From JAHDBG01 sp963922685 (lineage in GTDB: Bacteria > Pseudomonadota > Gammaproteobacteria > Chromatiales > Chromatiaceae): a DNA stretch of 21,605 bases. The stretch spans positions 1 through 21,605 of the forward strand of contig CAWUJM010000033.1 of NCBI GenBank assembly GCA_963922685.1, read 5' to 3'. The position numbers and the translations under genes were made by a program. Each line of letters opens with the position of its first letter. Position 1 is the first letter of the stretch. The notes under the pieces are model-generated. The model did no database searches and had not been told where the DNA came from. It was given only the letters and a program-made list of their open reading frames with translations. This document shows, one piece after another, positions 1 through 7,958 of this stretch.

Positions 1-158
1 CAACAAGCTGAGCGTATCACATACAATGGTATGAATTAATTCAGAGATCGCCTAAGTTGGTACGTGAATGGATTGATCTGAATCTTGCTGAGCTGGAAAA
101 AACCTGGCAGCTCGCCAGACAGAGTCAACCGATTCACCCTATTCAACCACTCAGATAA
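1..158 (+). pseudogene. 3' part of a DUF4160-domain gene, probably frameshifted
   Basis: The frame that ends at TAA 156-158 reads a tail typical of DUF4160 proteins paired with DUF2442: KLVREWIDLNLAELEKTW followed by a QP..PIQPL ending. That frame is closed by a TGA at 9-11, with no ATG or GTG after it. The adjacent frame reads QQAERITYNGM from base 1 and stops at 37-39. A single missing base near 33 would join the two into one continuous protein, so a 1-base deletion is the simplest reading. The 5' part of the gene lies outside the window, so an intact upstream portion cannot be excluded. The family has no settled biochemical function; its genes often sit directly before DUF2442 genes, as here, and the pair is sometimes suspected to be toxin-antitoxin-like. 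Family call is from remembered sequence pattern only. Confidence 0.5.
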
Positions 159-169
159 AGGATCAGGAT

Positions 170-412
170 ATGTGGGATATGCATGATGTCACCCGGATAA
201 CCTATCAGGCAGACTATCGTTATATGATTACCTTTGACGATGGTTTGTGTGGCGAAATCGACTTTGCACGCTATCCTGATCGCGGGCCAGTCTTTTCCCC
301 TTTGAAAGAGAAGCGTTTTTTTCGTCAGGCTCGTATCATTGGTGGCACCATTGCCTGGCCAAATGGTGCAGATGTTTCTCCTGAATCCCTGTACGCTCAG
401 ATCAGCCAGTAA
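170..412 (+). CDS. DUF2442-domain protein, partner of DUF4160
   Basis: This 80-residue acidic protein has the DUF2442 pattern: an N-terminal strand region (DVTRITYQADYRYMITFDDG), then GEIDF near residue 26, a central GPVFSPLKEKRFF, and a closing IAWPNGADVSPESLYAQ, which is the family's best-known signature (W-x-NGxDxxPExLY). An AAGGA ribosome site at 158-162 is well placed for ATG 170; ATG 179 is an alternative start. It begins 11 bases after the broken DUF4160 reading frame, the arrangement in which these two families usually occur, so they were probably co-transcribed. The molecular role is unknown; some members are annotated as antitoxin-like, which I treat as unproven. It looks intact, so it may be an orphan left after loss of its partner. 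Confidence 0.8.
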   Translation: MWDMHDVTRITYQADYRYMITFDDGLCGEIDFARYPDRGPVFSPLKEKRFFRQARIIGGTIAWPNGADVSPESLYAQISQ

Positions 413-419
413 ATCAGTC

Positions 420-1925
420 ATGAGCCTCGCCCGAACCTTATGTCGCGCTGCGGCTGGTGTTGCCGCACCGCAGGTGACGGTCGAAACGCATCTGGCCAAT
501 GGCCTGCCCGGGATTAGTATTGTCGGGTTACCGGAAAAGGCGGTGCAGGAAAGTCGGGACCGGGTTCGCTGCGCCCTGCAGAACAGTGGCTTTGAAATGC
601 CGAAGCGGCGTATTACCATTCACCTGGCACCTGCAGATCTGCCAAAACAGGGCTCCCGGTTTGATCTGGCGATTGCGACCGGTATTCTGATCGCCAGCGG
701 ACAATTGCTGCAACCTGCATCCGAAGAACCTGAGCTGTACGGTGAGCTGGCACTGAGTGGCGAGCTGCGACCAGTCAGCGGTATTCTGCCCGCTGCTCTG
801 GCCGCTCAGACGGCCGGACACAGCGTGGTATTGCACCCGGATAATCTGCCCGAAGCTGGCCTGATCGAAGATCTGACGTTATATCCGGTGCCGGATCTGC
901 TCACGCTGAGTGCCCATCTGCGTGGACGTACCCCGATCACACCGGCGATCTGCCAGCCAGATACGCCTGTGGCGCAGCATCTGCCGGATCTGGTTGACGT
1001 GCGCGGTCAGGCGCATGCGAAGCGTGTGCTTGAGATTGCGGCTGCCGGTCAGCACAACCTGCTGATGATCGGCCCGCCCGGTACCGGTAAGTCCATGCTG
1101 GCGCACCGTCTGCCAGGCTTACTGCCAGAGATGACCCGGGCAGAAGCACTGGAGACAGCAGCGATCGCTTCGGTTGCGGGCTATCCACCGGATCCGGCCC
1201 GCTGGCGTCAGCGTCCCTTCCGGGCACCACATCATACCTGTTCCGGCGTAGCTCTGGTCGGTGGTGGTGGTCATCCGAAGCCGGGTGAAATCTCACTGGC
1301 GCATCATGGCGTGCTGTTTCTGGACGAACTGCCTGAGTATGATAATCGTGTGCTGGATGTGCTGCGTGAGCCGATGGAAAACGGCACCATCACCATTGCC
1401 CGGGCTGCTCGCAGTGCGACCTATCCGGCGCGTTTTCAGGTCGTTGCCGCAATGAATCCGTGTCGCGATGGCTATTACGGTGATGGTAGTGAACGCTGTC
1501 AGTGTACTCCGGATCAGATACGGCAATATCAGAATCGTATCTCCGGGCCGCTGCGTGATCGCATTGACCTGCAGATTCAGGTCCCTGCGCCGCGCCATGA
1601 CGACCTGTTCGGCGAGACACCTGTCGGTGAGTCCAGTGCGGTCGTGCGCCAGCGGGTACAGGCCGCCCGGGTGCGTCAGCAGCAACGTCAGGGGCACAGC
1701 AATGCCCTGCTGACTGGCAACAGGCTGGAGGCACACTGCCGACTGGAACAGGCCGATCAGCGTCTGCTGGCCAGTGCGGTGGATCGGCTGGGATTATCTG
1801 CCCGTGCTTATCACCGTATCCTGCGCGTGGCCCGCAGCATTGCTGATCTGGCGGCGAGTGATGCCATCCGGTGTGCGCATCTGACTGAAGCGATCAGCTA
1901 CCGCCAGTCTGATCGCAAGCTGTAA
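420..1925 (+). CDS. comM: ComM/YifB Mg-chelatase-like AAA+ ATPase
   Basis: A 501-residue protein, close to the family's usual size of just over 500. It opens with the ComM N-terminal domain (V.VE.HLANGLPGISIVGLPE.AV.ESRDRVR), an S5/Lon-like fold. The AAA+ module follows: Walker A GPPGTGKS at residues 218-225 and Walker B VLFLDELPEY from 298 (D302, E303). After it come the MNPC segment with a Cys cluster (CRDGYYGDGSERCQC) and the SGPLRDRIDL sensor region, then the C-terminal Mg-chelatase domain. ComM is a hexameric helicase that promotes branch migration of incoming DNA during natural transformation. The reading frame stays open further upstream to 339, but family homology begins at ATG 420, 7 bases after the DUF2442 stop. 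No strong ribosome site is visible. Confidence 0.96.
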   Translation: MSLARTLCRAAAGVAAPQVTVETHLANGLPGISIVGLPEKAVQESRDRVRCALQNSGFEMPKRRITIHLAPADLPKQGSRFDLAIATGILIASGQLLQPASEEPELYGELALSGELRPVSGILPAALAAQTAGHSVVLHPDNLPEAGLIEDLTLYPVPDLLTLSAHLRGRTPITPAICQPDTPVAQHLPDLVDVRGQAHAKRVLEIAAAGQHNLLMIGPPGTGKSMLAHRLPGLLPEMTRAEALETAAIASVAGYPPDPARWRQRPFRAPHHTCSGVALVGGGGHPKPGEISLAHHGVLFLDELPEYDNRVLDVLREPMENGTITIARAARSATYPARFQVVAAMNPCRDGYYGDGSERCQCTPDQIRQYQNRISGPLRDRIDLQIQVPAPRHDDLFGETPVGESSAVVRQRVQAARVRQQQRQGHSNALLTGNRLEAHCRLEQADQRLLASAVDRLGLSARAYHRILRVARSIADLAASDAIRCAHLTEAISYRQSDRKL

Positions 1926-1966
1926 ATCTGGTGACCTGCATCTCAGGTTCTGAGAGATATCATCGT

Positions 1967-2767
1967 ATGAATAAGACTCCGGATATTCTGTGTCGCATCC
2001 TGGCGCGTAAGCGGGCTGAAGTGGCGGAGAACGAAGCGAGGGTGCCGCTGGCGCAATTGCAGGCGCAGCTGGCGGATCAGACGGATGCACCCCGTGGTTT
2101 TGCCCGGGTACTGGATGCCCGGTATGCTCAGGGTGTTCCTGGTGTGATTGCCGAGCTCAAAAAGGCTTCACCCTCCGGCGGTCTACTGCGGCAACAGTTT
2201 GTCCCGGCACAGATTGCAGCAGATTATGCTGCGCATGGTGCGGCCTGCCTGTCAGTGCTGACTGATCGTGATTTTTTTCAGGGCGATCCGGTCTATCTGC
2301 AACAGGCGCGGGCTGCCTGTACGCTCCCGGTGCTGCGCAAAGACTTCATCATCTCACCGTATCAGGTCGTTGAATCACGGGTGCTGGGTGCAGACTGCAT
2401 CCTGCTGGTTGCGGCCTGTCTGGATGATGCAGCTCTGTGCGAACTGAGTACACTGGCACATGAGCTGGGCATGGATGTCTTACTGGAAGTACATGATGCG
2501 ACCGAGTTACAGCGGGCACTGACCGTGCCGGACTGCATACTCGGCATCAATAACCGCAATCTGCGCACCCTGGTCACCGATCTGAATACGACACTGGAAC
2601 TGTTACCGCTGGTTCCGGACGGGCGTCGGGTCGTGACCGAAAGTGGCATACAGGCTGCAGCGGATATTCAGCGGCTGCAGGCACAGGGTGTGAATACGTT
2701 TCTGATTGGCGAGGCTTGTATGCGGGCGGAGCAGCCGGGTCAGGCACTACAGGGATTACTGAGATGA
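1967..2767 (+). CDS. trpC: Indole-3-glycerol phosphate synthase
   Basis: A 266-residue monofunctional IGPS that closes the indole ring in tryptophan synthesis (CdRP to indole-3-glycerol phosphate). The (beta/alpha)8 barrel shows the expected landmarks in order: the N-terminal ILxRKxxEV helix; VIAELKKASPSGG near residues 60-72 with the catalytic Glu and Lys; LSVLTDRDFFQG; LPVLRKDFI; LGINNRNLRT; VVTESGI; and FLIGEACMRA. The frame is open from 1931, but ATG 1967 has GAGAG upstream and matches family N-termini. Unlike many gammaproteobacteria, no trpG or trpD precedes it here; comM does. Its TGA overlaps the ATG of the OsmC-family gene, implying translational coupling. Confidence 0.97.
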   Translation: MNKTPDILCRILARKRAEVAENEARVPLAQLQAQLADQTDAPRGFARVLDARYAQGVPGVIAELKKASPSGGLLRQQFVPAQIAADYAAHGAACLSVLTDRDFFQGDPVYLQQARAACTLPVLRKDFIISPYQVVESRVLGADCILLVAACLDDAALCELSTLAHELGMDVLLEVHDATELQRALTVPDCILGINNRNLRTLVTDLNTTLELLPLVPDGRRVVTESGIQAAADIQRLQAQGVNTFLIGEACMRAEQPGQALQGLLR

Positions 2768-3231
2768 AGGCCAGTGTGCGCTGGGTTGAACAGATGCTGA
2801 TGGTGGGCGAGTCCGGCAGCGGTCATGCGATTGTACTGGACGGGCCACCGGAACAGGGTGGGCGTAATCTGGGCATTCGTCCGATGGAGCTGTTGCTGAT
2901 CGGGATGGGCGCGTGTAGTGAAGTGGATGTGATGCATATCCTGCAGCGTGGTCGGCAGCAGGTGACCGGCTGCAGGGTGGAATTGCGTGCCGAACGGGCA
3001 GAGACTGAGCCAAAGGTATTTACCCGCATCCATGCACATTTCTGCCTGAGTGGCGTGAATCTGGACGCACGTAAGGTTGCGCGGGCGGTCAGTCTGAGCG
3101 CAGAAAAATATTGTTCGGCAGCGATCATGCTGGGGGCGACTGCAACCATTACGCATGATTTTGAAATTGTGCAGATTCTGTCAAAAGATCAGGTGGATTC
3201 TGCGGCTGCAGCTTCGCTGCGCACAGAATGA
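2764..3231 (+). CDS. OsmC/YhfA-family protein
   Basis: A 155-residue OsmC-superfamily protein of the YhfA subgroup, matching E. coli YhfA along its length from the opening KASVRWVE and GESGSGH. The two conserved cysteines of the OsmC fold are present: C51 in the GMGACSEVDV helix and C117 in LSAEKYCSAAIML. OsmC/Ohr proteins are dimeric thiol peroxidases; the YhfA branch has no firmly established substrate, so I do not assign one. It starts inside the trpC stop codon (ATGA overlap). YhfA genes commonly neighbour crp or trp genes in gammaproteobacteria. The C-terminus runs about 15-20 residues beyond the E. coli protein's end, with an Ala-rich tail encoded by an inverted repeat. Confidence 0.88.
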   Translation: MKASVRWVEQMLMVGESGSGHAIVLDGPPEQGGRNLGIRPMELLLIGMGACSEVDVMHILQRGRQQVTGCRVELRAERAETEPKVFTRIHAHFCLSGVNLDARKVARAVSLSAEKYCSAAIMLGATATITHDFEIVQILSKDQVDSAAAASLRTE

Positions 3232-3393
3232 CAGTATGCCAGCCCACATCAGTCTGAACTGCACCCTTGAGTCATTCAGGTCTTGATTTCATGATGCTCC
3301 GGTATTAACCTGCCCGCCTTGCGCGACCAGAAGTCGCTATCCCCATCTGCCGATCCGGCATACCTGTCTGAATCCTGCCCGAATTACATCGTC

Positions 3394-4572
3394 ATGTCCC
3401 TGATGTCCACCTACGCCCGGTTGCCGGTGACTTTTTCCCATGGTTCAGGCTGTTGGTTATTTGATGACCAGGGTCAGCGTTATCTGGATGCGCTCAGTGG
3501 TATCGCAGTGTGCGGTCTGGGTCATGCCAATCCGGCAGTGACTGCTGCGATTCAGGCCCAGGCGGGTCGGCTGCTGCATACGTCTAATCTGTATCAGGTG
3601 GGTCTGCAGGCGGAACTGGGCGAGATGCTGACTGCACAGGCCGGAATGGATCGGGTATTCTTTGCCAATTCCGGTGCCGAAGCGAACGAAGCCGCGATCA
3701 AACTGGCCCGGTTATGGGGCCATCAGCGCGGTGTTGCGCAGCCAGCCATCATTGTGCTGGAACACAGCTTTCACGGGCGCACTCTGGCCACTCTGAGTGC
3801 GACAGGCAACACCCGGATACAACAAGGCTTTGCACCGCTGGTCGGAGGCTTTGTACGTGCACCCTATGACGATATGGTGGCCCTGACTGCTCTGGCCGCT
3901 CAGAACAGCAACATTGTTGCTGTTCTGATTGAGCCGATTCAGGGTGAGGGGGGCATCCGGGTGCCACAACCGGATTATCTGCCCGCTGTGCGCCGCCTGT
4001 GTGATCAGCAGGGCTGGTTGTTGCTGATGGACGAAATTCAGACTGGCATGGGGCGCACCGGGAGCTGGTTTGCGTGCCAGCAGGCCGGGGTACAGCCGGA
4101 TGTGCTCACCCTGGCCAAGGCACTTGGGAATGGTGTGCCGGTTGGTGCCTGCCTTGCCCGGGGTGCTGCCGCTGAATTATTCAGTCCGGGTTCGCATGGA
4201 TCCACGTTCGGCGGCAATCCACTGGTATGTGCAGCCGCACTCGCGACCTGCCGGACGTTACAGGCGGATGATTTACCCACCCGGGCAGCCGCCGTCGGTG
4301 CCCGCCTGTGCGCTGATCTGCAACATGCGCTGGCCGATTGTCCCGGTGTGCGCGAGATACGCGGCAAGGGCCTGATGATCGGCATTGAGCTGGATCGGCC
4401 CTGCGGCGAGCTGGTGCCGCAGGCACTGGCGCAGGGTCTGCTGATCAATGTCACGGCAGGTCAGGTGATCCGTTTGTTGCCGCCACTGATCCTGAGCGAT
4501 ACGGAAGCGGATCAGCTGGTGACACAACTGAGCCAGCTCGTGCACACCTTCTGCACCAGAGTATCATGTTGA
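3394..4572 (+). CDS. argD: Acetylornithine aminotransferase
   Basis: A 392-residue PLP enzyme of fold type I, class III, converting N-acetylglutamate semialdehyde to N2-acetylornithine in arginine synthesis; many family members also act on succinyldiaminopimelate. Clear landmarks: YLDALSGIAVCGLGHANP near the N-terminus, FFANSGAEANEAAIKLAR, HGRTLATLSATGN, VLIEPIQGEGG, LLMDEIQTGMGRTG, and the PLP lysine K242 in TLAKALGNG, then GSTFGGNPL and the C-terminal GLLINVTAGQVIRLLPPL. ATG 3394 is chosen because homology starts at about STYARLPVTF; ATG 3403 is equally possible. The frame is open to TTG 3319 but that extension looks unlike the family. The last 7 bases overlap argF, so the two are coupled. 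No obvious ribosome site. Confidence 0.96.
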   Translation: MSLMSTYARLPVTFSHGSGCWLFDDQGQRYLDALSGIAVCGLGHANPAVTAAIQAQAGRLLHTSNLYQVGLQAELGEMLTAQAGMDRVFFANSGAEANEAAIKLARLWGHQRGVAQPAIIVLEHSFHGRTLATLSATGNTRIQQGFAPLVGGFVRAPYDDMVALTALAAQNSNIVAVLIEPIQGEGGIRVPQPDYLPAVRRLCDQQGWLLLMDEIQTGMGRTGSWFACQQAGVQPDVLTLAKALGNGVPVGACLARGAAAELFSPGSHGSTFGGNPLVCAAALATCRTLQADDLPTRAAAVGARLCADLQHALADCPGVREIRGKGLMIGIELDRPCGELVPQALAQGLLINVTAGQVIRLLPPLILSDTEADQLVTQLSQLVHTFCTRVSC

Positions 4573-5489
4573 CACACAGTCCCCGGCATTTTCTGAGCCT
4601 GTTTGACCTGAGCCGGGCGGAACTACAGGCGCTTGTCCGGCGTGCGAATGCGCTGAAAGCGTCACACCAGGCAGGCCAGACCCATACCATACTGGCCGGG
4701 AAGGTGCTGGCGATGTTGTTTGACAAGGCCTCAACCCGCACCCGAGTGTCTTTTGAAGCTGGTATGGCCCAGCTGGGTGGCTCAGCACTGTTTCTGTCGC
4801 CGCGGGATATGCAGCTCGGACGAGGCGAATCACTGGCTGATTCAGCACGTGTCATTTCCGGCATGGTGGATGGGGTGATGATCCGCACATTTGAACATGT
4901 CCGGGTCAGAACATTTGCTGCACATTCCCGGGTTCCGGTGATTAATGGCCTGACTGACTGGAATCATCCGTGTCAGTTGCTGGCGGATATGCAGACCTAT
5001 GCTGCGCACCGGGGCGATATCGCCGGACGTATCGTCACCTGGATCGGTGACGGTAACAATATGTGCCAGACCTATATTGAGGCCGCGCAACAGTTCGGCT
5101 TTCAGCTACGGATCGCCTGTCCGGCAGGTTATGAACCGGATACGGAATTATTACAGGCCGCCGGGGCTGCCTGCCGGATCGTGCGCGATCCGCAGCAGGC
5201 GGTGGCAGATGCAAATCTGGTGGTGACGGATACCTGGGTCAGCATGGGCCAGGAAAATACAAAAAATGAACGGCAGATGGCATTTGCGCCCTACAAGGTG
5301 ACCCGGTCACTCCTGGCCTGCGCCGCACCGGATGTATTGTTTATGCATTGTCTGCCGGCATACCGGGGCCTTGAAGTCAGTGCGGAGGTGCTGGATGGAC
5401 CACACAGTGTGGTCTGGGAAGAAGCAGAAAACCGGTTACATGCGCAAAAGGCCCTGCTGGAATTTCTGTTATGTGGTAATCAGGCGTAA
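4566..5489 (+). CDS. argF: Ornithine carbamoyltransferase, anabolic type
   Basis: A 307-residue OTCase that makes citrulline from ornithine and carbamoyl phosphate. The carbamoyl-phosphate loop is STRTR (S56-R60), and F-E-A-G-M follows. Further motifs are NGLTDWNHPCQLLAD, WIGDGNNMCQTY, the ornithine-side VTDTWVSMGQE (family D-x-x-x-SMG), and the catalytic HCLPA near the C-terminus, continued here as YRGLEVS rather than the commoner HRGEEV, a minor change. Length suits the short argF type found next to argD in many beta- and gammaproteobacteria. It overlaps the argD end by 7 bases and ends 2 bases before the ABC ATPase start, so argD, argF and the ATPase gene are likely one transcription unit. 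Confidence 0.97.
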   Translation: MLTHSPRHFLSLFDLSRAELQALVRRANALKASHQAGQTHTILAGKVLAMLFDKASTRTRVSFEAGMAQLGGSALFLSPRDMQLGRGESLADSARVISGMVDGVMIRTFEHVRVRTFAAHSRVPVINGLTDWNHPCQLLADMQTYAAHRGDIAGRIVTWIGDGNNMCQTYIEAAQQFGFQLRIACPAGYEPDTELLQAAGAACRIVRDPQQAVADANLVVTDTWVSMGQENTKNERQMAFAPYKVTRSLLACAAPDVLFMHCLPAYRGLEVSAEVLDGPHSVVWEEAENRLHAQKALLEFLLCGNQA

Positions 5490-5491
5490 CC

Positions 5492-6541
5492 GTGCTGCAG
5501 CTGGACCGGGTTCAGGTCAGCTATGCCGGTCAGCGGGTACTGGATAATCTGTCCTGCCAGGTCCGGGCAGGTGAGATTGTCAGTCTGCTCGGCAGTAGCG
5601 GCAGTGGTAAAACCACCGCGCTACGTGCGATCGCCGGATTTGAACCCTTGCAGGCGGGCAGTATTCATCTCCGTCAGCAACGGATCGCAGATGCGACCGG
5701 CGGCCTGCCACCGGAACAACGTGCGATCGGGATGGTGTTTCAGGATTATGCGTTGTTTCCGCATCTGACCGTTGCGGACAATGTGGCATTCGGTCTGCAT
5801 CAGCTGCCACCGGTGCAGCGCACTGAGCGGGTAGTCCGATTGCTGGCAGCGGTTGATCTGACCCACCTTGGCAGCCGTTATCCACATGAACTGTCAGGTG
5901 GACAGCAACAACGTGTTGCGTTGGCGCGCGCACTGGCACCCAGTCCGGCATTGCTGCTGCTGGACGAACCCTTTTCTAACCTGGATATAGAGTTACGTGA
6001 ACGCCTCAGTCTGGCGGTGCGCGATCTGTTGCAGGCCGAACAGGTGACCGCAATTCTGGTGACCCATGATCAGCATGAAGCATTTGCGATGTCGGATCAG
6101 ATCGGTCTGATGCATCAGGGGCGGATCCTGCAATGGGATACACCCTATAATCTTTATCATAAACCAAAGACCAGATTTGTCGCTGACTTTATTGGGCAGG
6201 GTGAATTTATACTGGGTCAGGTGCTGGCAGAGGGCACCTTAGCGACCGAATTCGGCATCCTGCAGCCCGGGGCGCATACCCCGCTTGAGACATCGGGCTG
6301 TGGATCAGAGCAATGGGTGGACATCCTGCTGCGCCCGGATGACGTGGTACCGGATACGCAGGGGCCGATTCAGGCCAGGATTGTTGAAAAGGCATTTAAG
6401 GGTGCTGAAATCCTGTACACCTTACACAGTCGCCAGCAGACCCGTCTGTTATCCTTGTTTCCCAGCCACCACAATTATGCCGTGGGGGACACAGTCCGGT
6501 TACGGATTGAGGCGAAGCATGTGATCTGTTTTTCACGTTGA
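5492..6541 (+). CDS. ABC transporter ATP-binding protein, FbpC/PotA-like
   Basis: A 349-residue ABC ATPase of the MalK/CysA/PotA/FbpC type: an ATPase domain of about 230 residues followed by a C-terminal beta-rich (TOBE-like) domain. Motifs: Walker A GSSGSGKT at about 35-42, Q-loop glutamine Q84 in FQDYALFPHLT, signature LSGGQQQR at 134-141, Walker B LLLLDEPFSNLD at 154-165, and H-loop H192 in VTHDQHEA. The FIGQGEFILG junction and overall wording resemble ferric-iron FbpC-type ATPases, but substrate cannot be fixed from the ATPase alone. It starts at GTG 5492, 2 bases after argF. There is no permease or binding-protein gene nearby, so it either serves a transporter encoded elsewhere or is shared. 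Confidence 0.9.
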   Translation: MLQLDRVQVSYAGQRVLDNLSCQVRAGEIVSLLGSSGSGKTTALRAIAGFEPLQAGSIHLRQQRIADATGGLPPEQRAIGMVFQDYALFPHLTVADNVAFGLHQLPPVQRTERVVRLLAAVDLTHLGSRYPHELSGGQQQRVALARALAPSPALLLLDEPFSNLDIELRERLSLAVRDLLQAEQVTAILVTHDQHEAFAMSDQIGLMHQGRILQWDTPYNLYHKPKTRFVADFIGQGEFILGQVLAEGTLATEFGILQPGAHTPLETSGCGSEQWVDILLRPDDVVPDTQGPIQARIVEKAFKGAEILYTLHSRQQTRLLSLFPSHHNYAVGDTVRLRIEAKHVICFSR

Positions 6542-6556
6542 ACCGGGAGCCGGACG

Positions 6557-7941
6557 ATGTCAACAGCCACGCCGCAATGGAGCACCCGTTTTGCGTTTAT
6601 TCTGGCTGCTGCCGGATCGGCAGTCGGACTGGGTAACATCTGGAAATTTCCGTATATCACCGGTGAGTATGGGGGAGGTGCCTTTGTCCTGGTATACCTG
6701 GCCTGTATTGCGCTGATCGGGGTACCGGTGATGATGGCAGAGATCCTGCTTGGTCGTCAGGGTCGGCAGAGTCCGATCAGGACGATGCACAGCCTGGCGC
6801 AGGCACAGGGTGCCTCCAGTGGCTGGCAGATCATCGGCTGGATGGGCGTTGTTGCGGGTTTTCTGATCCTGTCGTTTTACAGCGTGATTGCCGGTTGGGC
6901 GTTTGCATATATCCCGGAGGCACTCAGCGGCAATCTGAACGGTCTGGATAAGGCTACGGCCGGTGCTCTGTTCGGAAACCTGACAGCCTCGCCGTGGACC
7001 TTACTGTTCTGGCACACCTTGTTCATGCTGCTGACTGCACTGGTGGTGTTACGCGGTGTGCAGGCCGGACTGGAACGCCTGGTGCGCATCCTGATGCCTG
7101 CACTGGTGGGACTGCTGATCCTGCTGGTCGGCTATGCGATGGCCAGCGGCAGATTTCTGCAGGGCCTGGATTATCTGTTCAATGTTAATCTGCAGGCCGT
7201 GTTTTATACCTGTCAGGCCGGGGTTTGCACCTTTACTGCAGAACCGTTGCTGGTCGCACTCGGTCATGCGTTTTTTACCCTCAGTCTCGGGATGGGAGCG
7301 ATCATGGTGTACGGGGCCTATATGCCACCCCAGGCATCCATCGCCAGTTCCGCTCTGCTGGTTGCTGCAGCTGATACAGTGATTGCATTGCTGGCGGGGC
7401 TGGCGATCTTTCCGCTGGTCTTCGCAAACGACCTGACCCCTGGTGCGGGCCCGGGACTGGTATTTGTCACGCTGCCGATCGCATTCGGCAGTATGCCCGC
7501 CGGACAATGGTTCGGCAGCCTGTTTTTTATTCTGTTGCTGATCGCCGCCTGGTCTTCTGCGATATCTCGCTGGTCGAACCGGCGGTCGCCTGGCTGACAG
7601 AACGTTGGCAATGGTGCCGGATACGGGCTACCTTGTCCGTCACCGGACTGGCCTGGTTACTGGGTATCGGTTCAGTGCTGTCATTCAACCACTGGTCCGG
7701 CCCGGAATATCAATGGTTCGGCAAGACGCTGTTTGATCTGAAGGATTATCTGGCCAGCAACATCCTGCTACCACTCGGTGGCTTACTGATTGCATTGTTT
7801 ACTGCCTGGGCCGCACAACGCCGTTTTTCCGAGCAGGGACTCGCGCTGCAGCGTGGATTTGCACTGTGGTGGTGGCTGATCCGTTATCTGGCCCCGCTGG
7901 GCATTGTGCTGATCTTTCTGCATGCGATCGGACTGGTCTGA
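6557..7941 (+). pseudogene. Sodium-dependent (NSS/SLC6) transporter, disrupted by frameshift
   Basis: The protein begins with the signature NSS N-terminus (RFAFILAAAGSAVGLGNIWKFPY), whose unwound first helix binds sodium and substrate, and carries many hydrophobic helices. The frame runs 6557-7597 (346 residues) but loses homology after SSAIS and ends in RWSNRRSPG. A second frame supplies ISLVEPAVAWL onward to 7941. Removing one AT from ATAT at 7562-7565 turns GCGATATCTCG into GCGATCTCG and gives the continuous, family-like SSAISLVEPAVAWL. The restored protein is 335 + 125 = 460 residues, a normal family length. So the gene is either a recent pseudogene or carries a sequencing error. The substrate would be an amino acid or similar, not determinable here. 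GGGAG precedes the start; asnB follows 17 bases after the end. Confidence 0.88.
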
Positions 7942-7958
7942 ATTACCGGAACACCTGC

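Noticed and set aside
339..419. N-terminal extension of comM up to ATG 339
   Set aside because: It lies inside the DUF2442 gene in another frame and has no resemblance to ComM N-termini; homology starts at MSLARTL from 420.
3283..3308. Promoter-like TTGATT and TATTAA before argD
   Set aside because: The spacing between the hexamers is only 14 bases, too short for a sigma-70 promoter. No convincing ArgR operator was found either.
3319..3393. Longer ArgD from TTG 3319
   Set aside because: The extra 25 residues are unlike the family, which begins near STYARLPVTF; no ribosome site supports it.
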